Below, piece after piece: positions 45,254-53,107 of a stretch of DNA of 64,000 nt. The position numbers and the translations under genes are program-made. The number at the start of each line of letters is the position of its first letter. Positions within the stretch are counted from its first letter, which is position 1. Origin of the DNA: Leptospira brenneri (GTDB taxonomy: Bacteria > Spirochaetota > Leptospiria > Leptospirales > Leptospiraceae). A model generated the notes under the pieces. That model had not been told where the DNA came from and searched no databases. It was given only the letters and a program-made list of their open reading frames with translations. Location: contig NZ_NPDQ01000007.1 in assembly GCF_002812125.1 (NCBI RefSeq), positions 186,001 through 250,000 of the forward strand, in the 5' to 3' direction.

Positions 45254-45284
45254 AGTCTAAACCTTCCAACCGCTGGAAGGTCAA
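45254..45284 (-). promoter_or_regulatory. CueR-type copper-inducible promoter and operator
   Basis: On the minus strand, -35 TTGACC (45284-45279) and -10 TAGACT (45259-45254) are 19 bases apart, the overlong spacing that MerR-family activators untwist. The spacer holds a perfect inverted repeat: ACCTTCCA and TGGAAGGT arms around 5 bases (45261-45281), very close to known CueR sites of copA promoters. It should drive the leader ORF, copZ and copA. cueR lies divergently 52 bases away. Confidence 0.85.
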
Positions 45285-45335
45285 TAGACCATTTGATTTT
45301 TTTTATTATTTTTCTAAATTTTTTGGAGTGAATCA

Positions 45336-45725
45336 ATGAATATCGGAGAACTTTCTAAAGAATCAGGAGTCAGCGCAAAACTCATCCGACATTACGAAGG
45401 AATCGGATTGATTCCCAAGGCAGGAAGAACAGAAAATGGGTATCGATCTTATCATTCTGACGACATACATTCTTTGAGGTTTGTCAAAAGATCAAGGGAC
45501 CTTGGATTTTCTTTGAAAGAGATCAAAAATCTTTTGGGACTTTGGAAAAACAAATCAAGAAGTAGCAAACAAGTAAAACTTCTCGCAGAAAAACATTTAA
45601 ATGATTTGGATCTAAAAATAAAACAACTAAAGGATATATCTGATACCTTGAGAAACCTCGTCAAACATTGTCATGGTGATCATAGACCCGATTGTCCGAT
45701 TTTAAAAAATTTAGAGGAATCATAA
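45336..45725 (+). CDS. cueR: CueR-like MerR-family copper regulator
   Basis: A 129-residue MerR-type activator. The N-terminal winged helix has MNIGELSKESGVSAKLIRHY. A dimerisation helix follows, and the C-terminal metal loop is CHGDHRPDCPIL, with two Cys spaced as in CueR for Cu(I). It is divergent from the copper genes and the operator lies between them, so it likely also autoregulates. Confidence 0.9.
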   Translation: MNIGELSKESGVSAKLIRHYEGIGLIPKAGRTENGYRSYHSDDIHSLRFVKRSRDLGFSLKEIKNLLGLWKNKSRSSKQVKLLAEKHLNDLDLKIKQLKDISDTLRNLVKHCHGDHRPDCPILKNLEES

Positions 45726-45740
45726 CCCTGAATGAATTAT

Positions 45741-46844
45741 TCAATTCTTTTTAAGAACATCCGCAATCAGTCGAGTGGCTCTTTCATTTAAATGGATATC
45801 ACCTCTTTGTAAAAGGTCAGTTTTATCTCGCATATACTTTCGTAGATCAATCAGCGGGATCCTATTTTCATCAGTCAACTGAATCAAATCGAGGATAAAT
45901 TCAGAATCAGACTCTAACCACCGAGGATTCATCTCAAATCCTAATGTACGATATACCTCATAACGGTTTCTATCATATTCCACTTCTAAAGGGATATATA
46001 CAATGGTTATTTTTTTCCCTTGGTTTCTAATTTCCTGATGCAACTGATCAAAAGTCCTCTTCCACCGATGAAAATCATTTTTTGCAAAGGTCTTTGTATC
46101 AAGTGAACTAGAAAGATAAGTAGGACTGATTTGAAACAGAGTTTTGAGTGAAGGATAATCGACTACTTGATTTTTTTCTTTATTAGGAAGCGGAGGTGTA
46201 TAGGGTAAACTCGAAACTCGTTCCAACTCTAGTTCCATTCTTTTTTGTATCGAATCAAAATATAATTTTTTTAAATACAAACGAGTCGATTCCGGGAAGT
46301 AAAAAGAAAAAAAAGAAAAATACCATTGTTTATGATTTAGAAAATGTAAAAAATCGGGAGTGTCTCCTAATTCATAAACGTCATTCCCATAAACAAATAA
46401 ATAAACATCAGAAAACTGAAAATGATTCTGAACTTTTTGGTACATAGAGAATTCGTTGTCCAGAGTAAATCCAGGAATGCTGGTATTGATCCAATAACAA
46501 CTTGTTTCTCGATTTAAAATCTCAGGGAAACTATCCTTCCAAAAAATACCAGATCCAAAAGTTTGCGAATCACCTAACAATAAATACGAACAATTTGTAT
46601 CCTTTGGATAAGCGGTAATTCGGAAACCAAACTCATTGATATCTCCATACTCTCGTTCACCCAAACGAAAAAAGGGAATTTTAGTATTCGCCGGAAAGTG
46701 GAAATGACCATAGGGAAACCTGAAACAACCCAAAGAATCAATGGTTCTCGTAAGAAAAGCAAAACCAGGAAGAAAAAGAAACAAAAGCAAAATATATTTG
46801 AGCAGTTTGGGTGAGAAACTAGTTTGTTCATTATCTTTTTTCAT
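45741..46844 (-). CDS. SGNH-hydrolase-like membrane-anchored protein
   Basis: A 367-residue protein with an N-terminal membrane anchor (LLKYILLLFLFLPGFAFL). SYLLLGDSQTFGSG near residue 88 is the GDS block with the nucleophile Ser. GDIHLNERATRLIADVL near the end holds His of the final block, but its Asp is two residues before His rather than the usual three. It may be a sugar O-acetyl or envelope esterase, or a catalytically altered relative. It is divergent from the glycosyltransferase-like gene. Confidence 0.65.
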   Translation of the reverse strand: MKKDNEQTSFSPKLLKYILLLFLFLPGFAFLTRTIDSLGCFRFPYGHFHFPANTKIPFFRLGEREYGDINEFGFRITAYPKDTNCSYLLLGDSQTFGSGIFWKDSFPEILNRETSCYWINTSIPGFTLDNEFSMYQKVQNHFQFSDVYLFVYGNDVYELGDTPDFLHFLNHKQWYFSFFSFYFPESTRLYLKKLYFDSIQKRMELELERVSSLPYTPPLPNKEKNQVVDYPSLKTLFQISPTYLSSSLDTKTFAKNDFHRWKRTFDQLHQEIRNQGKKITIVYIPLEVEYDRNRYEVYRTLGFEMNPRWLESDSEFILDLIQLTDENRIPLIDLRKYMRDKTDLLQRGDIHLNERATRLIADVLKKN

Positions 46845-46891
46845 TGCAGATCTTTGTCTTTAGGAAAGAATATACCTGTTTTCGATTTTCT

Positions 46892-48298
46892 ATGGAACAT
46901 TCAAAAAAAGCAATTGGTTTCTTTGTTAGTTTAGCATTTTTAGTTTTGGGTTATTTTTCATTTGCAACAAAACAAATCGAACCATTTGCAGATTTTGCTC
47001 TTTTAGAATGGCAAATGAAACTTGCAGGCCAGGGAATTTTTCATCTGCCTTACCAACATCTTTTAGAAGATCCAGAATTTCTTTTTTTCCCTTTGCCAGA
47101 AATCTTTTTTCATATCCATAATGGACTTGTTTATTCCACTTTTCCAAATTTATATCCAATCCTATTTTCACCTTTCTACTTGGGATTTGGAATTATGGGT
47201 GTCAAACTGGCCCAAATTCTTTTGTTTTTTTTATCCATTTACCTTTTCCATCTAATCCAAAAGGACGATATATCCACCATACTTTTGTTATTTGGTTCAA
47301 GTATATCCATCTATATTTTTTTAATCCATGAGACTATTTTCTTTTTCTTTTTAGAAATCATTATATTATATTTTTATCACAGGAAATGGTCCATCCTCTC
47401 CGGGGTTCTGTCTATTTGCTTAGTTTGGATGCGACCAGAAATGATCTTCGCCATTTTTTTTCTTCCCTTTTGTTTCCCCAAAGAATGGGAATGGAAACGG
47501 TTTGTGGGCGCATGTGTAATTACCGGAGCCTTGTTTGCAATCATCAACCAAATCACGTTAGGAACATTCCTCCCACTTCGCGTCCTTAAAAATTCCGCAT
47601 TTCAATTCCGACCTGAACTTAGCCTTTATTTATTAAAAATTTGGATAGAACAAGTTCCGATCTTTGTTTTGTTTGTTTTTTATCTTGGAAAATCCATCGT
47701 ACGCAAAGAATTTTTATTTCGAAACCTATTCCTAATATCCTTAACCATTGCGATTATGATTATATCTCCTAATACAGGAGGCCATAATACTCCCAGATAT
47801 CTATTTGGACTTATCCCTCTTTATGCATTAACATTTAGATATAAAGAAAAAAACAAAGAAGGAACCCCTAAGATTTGGATTTTGGTTTGTCTCATCATTT
47901 CTTTTTATCAAATCAATGTTATCTTCCAACAAACGAAAGAGTTAAAAAAGATTTCCAAATTCCAAACAAACACAATACAAGAATTAAAAACAGTAGATGA
48001 TTCTATTTTGGTTTTTAACAATTCAGATTTTGCTTTTGTAGCTTTACCACTTTTAGAACAAAAAAAGGATCTCCTTTTACTAAGAAGTGATTACCCAAAG
48101 GAAACATTCTTTCGTATTCTGGATTCTAAGAATACAAAATCCTTCTCATTTTTAGAACTTCCCCCTTCCCCTTTTTCATTGGGAGAAACCTTAAGTTTAT
48201 CCAATTGTAAAAAAGATTGCGAATTTCAAAAAAATGCAACTTGGCAACTTCCAGCGGCCCTCCTCCCCATCACGACAACCTCTTATCAACGAAAATAG
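46892..48298 (+). CDS. Polytopic membrane protein, putative GT-C-type glycosyltransferase
   Basis: A 468-residue protein with about ten hydrophobic helices. Between the first two lie acidic and aromatic residues (KQIEPFADFALLEWQMKLAG near residue 30), resembling the first periplasmic loop of GT-C sugar transferases, as in the leptospiral LA_3751-type family. The donor would be a polyprenyl-linked sugar. The ATG at 46892 is used; a TTG 16 codons earlier overlaps the divergent neighbour. Confidence 0.6.
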   Translation: MEHSKKAIGFFVSLAFLVLGYFSFATKQIEPFADFALLEWQMKLAGQGIFHLPYQHLLEDPEFLFFPLPEIFFHIHNGLVYSTFPNLYPILFSPFYLGFGIMGVKLAQILLFFLSIYLFHLIQKDDISTILLLFGSSISIYIFLIHETIFFFFLEIIILYFYHRKWSILSGVLSICLVWMRPEMIFAIFFLPFCFPKEWEWKRFVGACVITGALFAIINQITLGTFLPLRVLKNSAFQFRPELSLYLLKIWIEQVPIFVLFVFYLGKSIVRKEFLFRNLFLISLTIAIMIISPNTGGHNTPRYLFGLIPLYALTFRYKEKNKEGTPKIWILVCLIISFYQINVIFQQTKELKKISKFQTNTIQELKTVDDSILVFNNSDFAFVALPLLEQKKDLLLLRSDYPKETFFRILDSKNTKSFSFLELPPSPFSLGETLSLSNCKKDCEFQKNATWQLPAALLPITTTSYQRK

Positions 48299-48369
48299 AC
48301 AACTAAGAAAGATATTTCCTAGATTGTTTTCTCCTTGGATTTTTTTGGTTTGCTTATGGAATTCGTTAT

Positions 48370-49290
48370 ATGAACTCAAAACAATGTCCAAGTTGCGGTA
48401 GCAGCAATATTTATCAAGAATCGGCAACAGTTTATCGTTGTGGAGATTGTTTTGATCGCCTACCAACAGGAACGACCATGGACTCTCCGCCACCAAAAGT
48501 TTATGGTACTTCCCAAAAGAATCATCAAACAACTGCTACTAGTAATTGGAAAAATCTATTCACTGGAATTGTAGTTGCTTGGCTCGTATTAGGTTCTTCT
48601 ATTTTCACTTATTTTAAAAACTCAATGTCTGGATTTAATTCCTTAACGGAGGAAGAAAAAACAACCATTCAGATTGATCCAAGTTTGGAATCGATCGAAA
48701 TCATTCCAGAAGGAGAATTTCAATTTACATCTGCTCTCCCTGATGTCTTGGGCAATGTTTATTTTCTAGGAAAGTTTACCAACAAAAGCGGACAAAATTT
48801 ACTGATGCCAAAGTTTACAGTAGATTTGCTAAATGCTGATGGAACTAATCTTGGATCAGGATTTGGTTATGCCGATAAAAATTTAATATTAGATGGTGAC
48901 TCCGTTAGTTTCCAAGTTTTATTCTCGAGTGCACCTAAGTATGATCATTACGAGATTTCTGTAACTGCCACAACAATTCCGGGTGAAGCAATCAAACAAG
49001 AACTCTTATTAAAACAAATTGATTTTAAACGAAATCAGTACAAAGAGATTGTGCTTTTTGGAAAAATTCAAAACCGAGGAAATTTAACTGCAAACTTTAC
49101 TAAAATCAATTGTTTACTCATCGATAAAAAAGGGAATTCCATTGATTACGAAACTGTAAGTTTAGAAAAACAAGATCTTTTGCCAAAAGAATCGGAAAAT
49201 TTCCAAATTATTTTTTCAAGAACCAAACAATTACCAGATTCTTATTACTGCGAAACCAGTTCCATTATAAAGGATAACGGAGCAAACTAA
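48370..49290 (+). CDS. Zinc-ribbon membrane protein with FxLYD-like domains
   Basis: A 306-residue protein: an N-terminal zinc ribbon (CPSCGSSN and CGDCFDR, Cys at about 6, 9, 24, 27), one membrane helix (LFTGIVVAWLVLGSSIFTYF near 60) and two external beta domains with the FxLYD-like pattern GKFTNKSGQNLLMPKFTVDL and GKIQNRGNLTANFTKINCLL. The role is unknown; it resembles sensors or scaffolds at the membrane. Confidence 0.65.
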   Translation: MNSKQCPSCGSSNIYQESATVYRCGDCFDRLPTGTTMDSPPPKVYGTSQKNHQTTATSNWKNLFTGIVVAWLVLGSSIFTYFKNSMSGFNSLTEEEKTTIQIDPSLESIEIIPEGEFQFTSALPDVLGNVYFLGKFTNKSGQNLLMPKFTVDLLNADGTNLGSGFGYADKNLILDGDSVSFQVLFSSAPKYDHYEISVTATTIPGEAIKQELLLKQIDFKRNQYKEIVLFGKIQNRGNLTANFTKINCLLIDKKGNSIDYETVSLEKQDLLPKESENFQIIFSRTKQLPDSYYCETSSIIKDNGAN

Positions 49291-49299
49291 TGGTTTGTC

Positions 49300-49605
49300 T
49301 TAGTCCCAATGTTTGTGTAAAACTTTATAAAAATTATCAATAGATTTGTCTAGATTGTGTGAACGCCAATATGGATTGGCTTCTAAAGCATCCTGAACAG
49401 ATTTTACAACACCTCGAGTAAAACTAGTCCGATCGATCTTTGATCCATGTTCCAGTTTTTCAAAATTCGTATTCCGAACTGAGAGTTCTTTTTTAATGGC
49501 TGCTGAAATGACAAGAACAGCTTCATCAGAAGTTAGGCGGTGTTCCATAACGAGTAACTCCGCAGCTTCTTTAATTAATTTTAATTGTCGATTGCTGACT
49601 GACAT
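49300..49605 (-). CDS. Small helical protein, function unknown
   Basis: A 101-residue protein, helical in prediction, with LIKEAAELLVMEHRLTSDEA near the start and a Trp/His-rich end (HKHWD). It faces the zinc-ribbon gene convergently. I do not recognise a family. Confidence 0.5.
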   Translation of the reverse strand: MSVSNRQLKLIKEAAELLVMEHRLTSDEAVLVISAAIKKELSVRNTNFEKLEHGSKIDRTSFTRGVVKSVQDALEANPYWRSHNLDKSIDNFYKVLHKHWD

Positions 49606-49717
49606 AGGAAATCACACAATCTCATCACAAAGGGATTTGAAAAACAATCCAGAAACAAGAAATTCATTTGGAAAAATTCTTTCAAAATTTCGAACTAAAT
49701 AAAAATAGTTTTAAACC

Positions 49718-50002
49718 TTGGCTATTGTAATCGAAATCAAGAACAATGATCTTTCTTTTGACGGACTCAGTGGATTCCGGGAAAGAATTATGTCCACCAT
49801 CAGCCATACTAAGGAAGATGTAGTCCTAGACTTTACGGAGATCTCCATGTCTCTTGACAGTGCGACCATCGGCGAACTTATGAAGTTTCATTCAGCCTTA
49901 GAATCCCAAGACCTACAATTACAAATTCGCGGAGTGAACAAACTCATTCGCACAGTGTTTCGACTGAACAAACTCGATACCATCCTCCACCTCATAGACT
50001 GA
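49718..50002 (+). CDS. STAS-domain protein (TTG start)
   Basis: A 94-residue single STAS domain, with VLDFTEISMSLDSATIGELM near residue 36, where Ser in DSATIG is the phospho-site position. The frame opens with TTG 49718; no ATG or ribosome site is seen. It converges with the PAS histidine kinase 15 bases away. It likely acts in a partner-switch pathway like the STAS protein at 2119. Confidence 0.68.
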   Translation: MAIVIEIKNNDLSFDGLSGFRERIMSTISHTKEDVVLDFTEISMSLDSATIGELMKFHSALESQDLQLQIRGVNKLIRTVFRLNKLDTILHLID

Positions 50003-50017
50003 CCTTAGCTAAAAAAT

Positions 50018-51475
50018 TTACCGGTTGGGAAAGGATAACTCAAATTGAACTCTCTGTCCAGGAGTTACGTTTACTTTTCCTCGGAGTTGCAACACAAGTA
50101 GATTCATAAGTTTGATTCCAAACCCAGCATCCGAATTTTCCAAAGAAAATGTATCCGGCAACGGCTCTCCGTCATCCTTATAGACAAATACAATTTGGTC
50201 TTCCAATTGTTGGATTTGAACGTCAATGGTTCCGTAGTCTACCTGACGAAACGAATGTTTTACTGAATTACAAATAAGTTCGTTTAAGATGATTCCTAAA
50301 TTATTGGCAATCTCTGGTTTCACAATGATACCACTTGAAGGAAGAAATTCAAAAACAATGTTTTTCTGATAGGTAGCGAGAATTTCTCGAACTAAATTTG
50401 GAACGTATTCTTTTAAATCGATAGCATTTGGATTTTGTGATCTGTACAATCGATCATACAAAGCCATCATACTTCTCAATCGGCCTGCGGCTTCATCAAA
50501 TTGTTCTTTTAAATGTTCATCATTAGAAAAGTTGGCCTGCATTTTAAGAAGACTATAAACAGAAAATAAATTGTTTTTGATCCGATGGTGGACTTCTTGT
50601 AAAAGTAATTCTTTCTCCTGCAAAAGTTGTGTTACTTTTTCTTCTGATTCAATTGTACGAGTGATGAGCGTATGTAATGCAAAGAACCTGTTGATACTAC
50701 CATCAATAGAACGTAAAGGAACTATGGTTGCACTGACCCAATAAATAGATCCGACCTTACTTCTGTTCCGGATCTCGCCTTTCCAAACATATCCATTTTG
50801 AATCATATGATACATTCGGTCAAAAAATTCAGGAGAATGAAATCCGGAATTCAACAAACGGTGATTATTTCCTACGAGTTCTTCCCTTGAATACATAGAG
50901 ATTTCGCAGAACCGATCATTCACATAAGAGATTGATCCATTTTTATCTGTTATGGCGATGATTGCATGTTCATCAAAAGCATGTTTTAATTGCGAAAATT
51001 CAAACTGAGACATCTTTAGTTCAAACAAAGTGTTTTGTTGAAGTTGAGCAGACTTCATCTCTAAATCCGTTTTATCTTTTGATTTCGGAGAATTCTTTGA
51101 ATGAAGTTTAAAATCTTGCCTAAGTTCTTCGGTGATATCCCTTGCTATGACTATAATCCTTTTGTTTCCATTAGAATCTGGTTGGAATTTTCCTCTACAT
51201 TCAAAGGTCAAAAAGTGTCCGTTTTTATGGGCAATTCGCCAAATACCTATAATTTCTGCACCAGGTATTTGTAGATGAGATATTTTTTCTTGTAATTCTT
51301 TTCTATCCTCTGGATGGAAAAATTCGTCTATCGAACGGCCAAGGATTTCATGCCATTCATAACCTAACCTATGTTTATGGAATGAGTTTGCATAACTAAT
51401 TTTTTCAGAAGCATCCAACTCACAAATCAAATCAGGAATACTTGAAAGTAAATCGTTGTAATTTGTTTGAAACAT
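50018..51475 (-). CDS. PAS-PAS HisKA_2 sensor histidine kinase
   Basis: A 485-residue soluble kinase. Two PAS domains (about 1-120 and 155-280; IIAITDKNGSISYVNDRFCE) are followed by LLQEVHHRIKNNLFSVYSLL near 295, the HisKA_2 His box, and an ATPase domain with LGIILNELICNSVKHSF and AGFGIKLMNLL. There is no membrane segment, so the signal is probably cytosolic. No response regulator is adjacent. A perfect palindrome lies about 75 bases upstream. Confidence 0.9.
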   Translation of the reverse strand: MFQTNYNDLLSSIPDLICELDASEKISYANSFHKHRLGYEWHEILGRSIDEFFHPEDRKELQEKISHLQIPGAEIIGIWRIAHKNGHFLTFECRGKFQPDSNGNKRIIVIARDITEELRQDFKLHSKNSPKSKDKTDLEMKSAQLQQNTLFELKMSQFEFSQLKHAFDEHAIIAITDKNGSISYVNDRFCEISMYSREELVGNNHRLLNSGFHSPEFFDRMYHMIQNGYVWKGEIRNRSKVGSIYWVSATIVPLRSIDGSINRFFALHTLITRTIESEEKVTQLLQEKELLLQEVHHRIKNNLFSVYSLLKMQANFSNDEHLKEQFDEAAGRLRSMMALYDRLYRSQNPNAIDLKEYVPNLVREILATYQKNIVFEFLPSSGIIVKPEIANNLGIILNELICNSVKHSFRQVDYGTIDVQIQQLEDQIVFVYKDDGEPLPDTFSLENSDAGFGIKLMNLLVLQLRGKVNVTPGQRVQFELSFPNR

Positions 51476-51549
51476 AGGCTCGAAACTACTAAAGAAGTTT
51501 TATGTATTAAAAACCTCTTTAGTAACAGAATTGTGATCCTTTCTAGAAT

Positions 51550-51569
51550 GGTCTATAAATTTATAGACC
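51550..51569. promoter_or_regulatory. Perfect 20-base palindrome upstream of PAS kinase
   Basis: GGTCTATAAATTTATAGACC reads the same on both strands, 75 bases upstream of the kinase start and 128 bases after the stop of the exported protein gene at 51697. No T-run follows, so an operator is likelier than a terminator. Confidence 0.5.
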
Positions 51570-51696
51570 CTAATGGTATCTCAGAATGGTTCTAAGATTT
51601 ACGAATTCTTTTTCTTCTAAGACTTTTTACTACTTCAAAATAGCAAAAAATAATGACTGTTTTGCGAATCATAGACAATCAATTCTACATCTATAA

Positions 51697-52116
51697 TTAC
51701 TGAAAAATTTCTTTAGCCGCCTTAGGATAACGCGATTGAATTCCATCCCACCAAACATCGGTACTAAATGCTGCCGATTCGGAAATTTGCCATTTCCCAT
51801 TTGTTTTTTTAAATAAAGCTTCCACATGGCAACAATCGTAAGGTATTTCTTCCGAAAGTGAGATTTCTTTTCCATCCTTTCTTTTGGCTGTTCCACGGAA
51901 CCATGCATAATCACCAGAAACTTTAAAATGTTCTACAACAAAAATGAATTCTTGTTTGAACTCATTTGAGAGGTTCGCACGCAAAAGATCTAATAGATAA
52001 GTTCTTTCTTTTTCGTTAGATGTATTTTTAGTTTTATAATCGAGAATGGTGGATTCTGCAAAAATTCCCATGTTCAATAACAAAAAGATACTAGTAATAT
52101 ATATAAAAAGTTTCAA
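51697..52116 (-). CDS. Exported small protein of unknown function
   Basis: A 139-residue protein with a signal peptide (MKLFIYITSIFLLLNMGIFA). The rest has FKVSGDYAWFRGTAKRKDG and ISLSEEIPYDCCHVEALFKK, then a Trp-rich tail, a pattern like NTF2/SnoaL-type exported proteins, but this is only suggested. It lies 13 bases downstream of the SDR gene. Confidence 0.58.
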   Translation of the reverse strand: MKLFIYITSIFLLLNMGIFAESTILDYKTKNTSNEKERTYLLDLLRANLSNEFKQEFIFVVEHFKVSGDYAWFRGTAKRKDGKEISLSEEIPYDCCHVEALFKKTNGKWQISESAAFSTDVWWDGIQSRYPKAAKEIFQ

Positions 52117-52129
52117 TTATATCTTCTCC

Positions 52130-52933
52130 TTATCTTACCTTTGCTTTTTGAATCATTTTAAAAAATAAAGAAGGGTAAACGGCCTGCAAAAAAAGACCAA
52201 ACTTTTCTTTAATACCAGCAATTACAACTTCTCTCTGTTTGTTGGCCACTGCATGTAAAATGCGGTGAGCACATAATTGAACGGGTAAACCCGCAGAGAT
52301 CACCGAATCCATAGTTCCGGTTGTTTTTCCATCGCCAGTCAGTGCATTTTTAGAAATATTTGTTTGGATAAAACCAGGATATACCATGGTTACATAAATT
52401 CCCTTACTTTCTTCTTCTGCTCGCAAACAATGGAAAAAACCAACTAACGCGAATTTGGAGGCAGAATAAGCCGATCTAAGTGGGCTTCCCAATTTTCCGG
52501 CGACACTGGAGATCACTGCAAAATGAACTTCCTTTTTTCCTAAAATTTGAGGTAACATCGCACGAGTCATTTCTGCTGCCCCATAAAAGTTGGTGTTCAT
52601 AATTTTTTCGAGAGTGGCTAAATTGGTTTCCTTCGTTAAAGATCTTTGGCTGATCCCTCCATTGTGAATGACAACTTTAGGTATCCCATATTTCTGAAGG
52701 CAACGTTTGGCAAACGTGGTTGTTGATTTGTAATCTTCCAAATCTAATTTTTCGACAGCAAAACGACCCTTCTCTAGTTTGAGTTCTTTTGCCAGTGCCT
52801 CTAGAACTTTTGTCTTTCGTGAAGCAAGTAATACCTTTGCCTTTCGTTTGTAAGCTTGGTTCACCAACTCTTTCCCAATTCCAGAGGATGCTCCCGTAAT
52901 CCAAACCCATTCGTCTTGATAAAATTCGCTCAT
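52130..52933 (-). CDS. Short-chain dehydrogenase/reductase
   Basis: A 267-residue SDR. WITGASSGIGKELV near residue 10 is the nucleotide site, NAG-like HNGGIS near 88 follows, and the catalytic Ser and YSASK (Tyr/Lys) occur near 140-160. The C terminus (LFLQAVYPSLFFKMIQKAK) is hydrophobic, as in DHRS7-like membrane-associated reductases. The substrate is unknown. Confidence 0.88.
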   Translation of the reverse strand: MSEFYQDEWVWITGASSGIGKELVNQAYKRKAKVLLASRKTKVLEALAKELKLEKGRFAVEKLDLEDYKSTTTFAKRCLQKYGIPKVVIHNGGISQRSLTKETNLATLEKIMNTNFYGAAEMTRAMLPQILGKKEVHFAVISSVAGKLGSPLRSAYSASKFALVGFFHCLRAEEESKGIYVTMVYPGFIQTNISKNALTGDGKTTGTMDSVISAGLPVQLCAHRILHAVANKQREVVIAGIKEKFGLFLQAVYPSLFFKMIQKAKVR

Positions 52934-53054
52934 ACGGTTTCCCCTCAGTCCTGTTCTCTTTTCCTAAGATTTCCACTAAACAGGAATTTCACACAACTTG
53001 TTTTTCTAATAGGAAGAGATTTCGAATCGAAGAGAGAGGTTTAGAAAGTGGAAA

Positions 53055-53096
53055 TGAAAAGGGATCAAACTAACAAAATCTGATAGATTTGATCCC
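53055..53096 (-). terminator. Intrinsic terminator of the ceramidase gene
   Basis: On the minus strand, GGGATCAAA (53096-53088) pairs with TTTGATCCC (53069-53061) over 9 bases and is followed directly by TTTTCATTT. It begins 12 bases past the ceramidase stop. Confidence 0.6.
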
Positions 53097-53107
53097 CAAG
53101 GTCTTAG

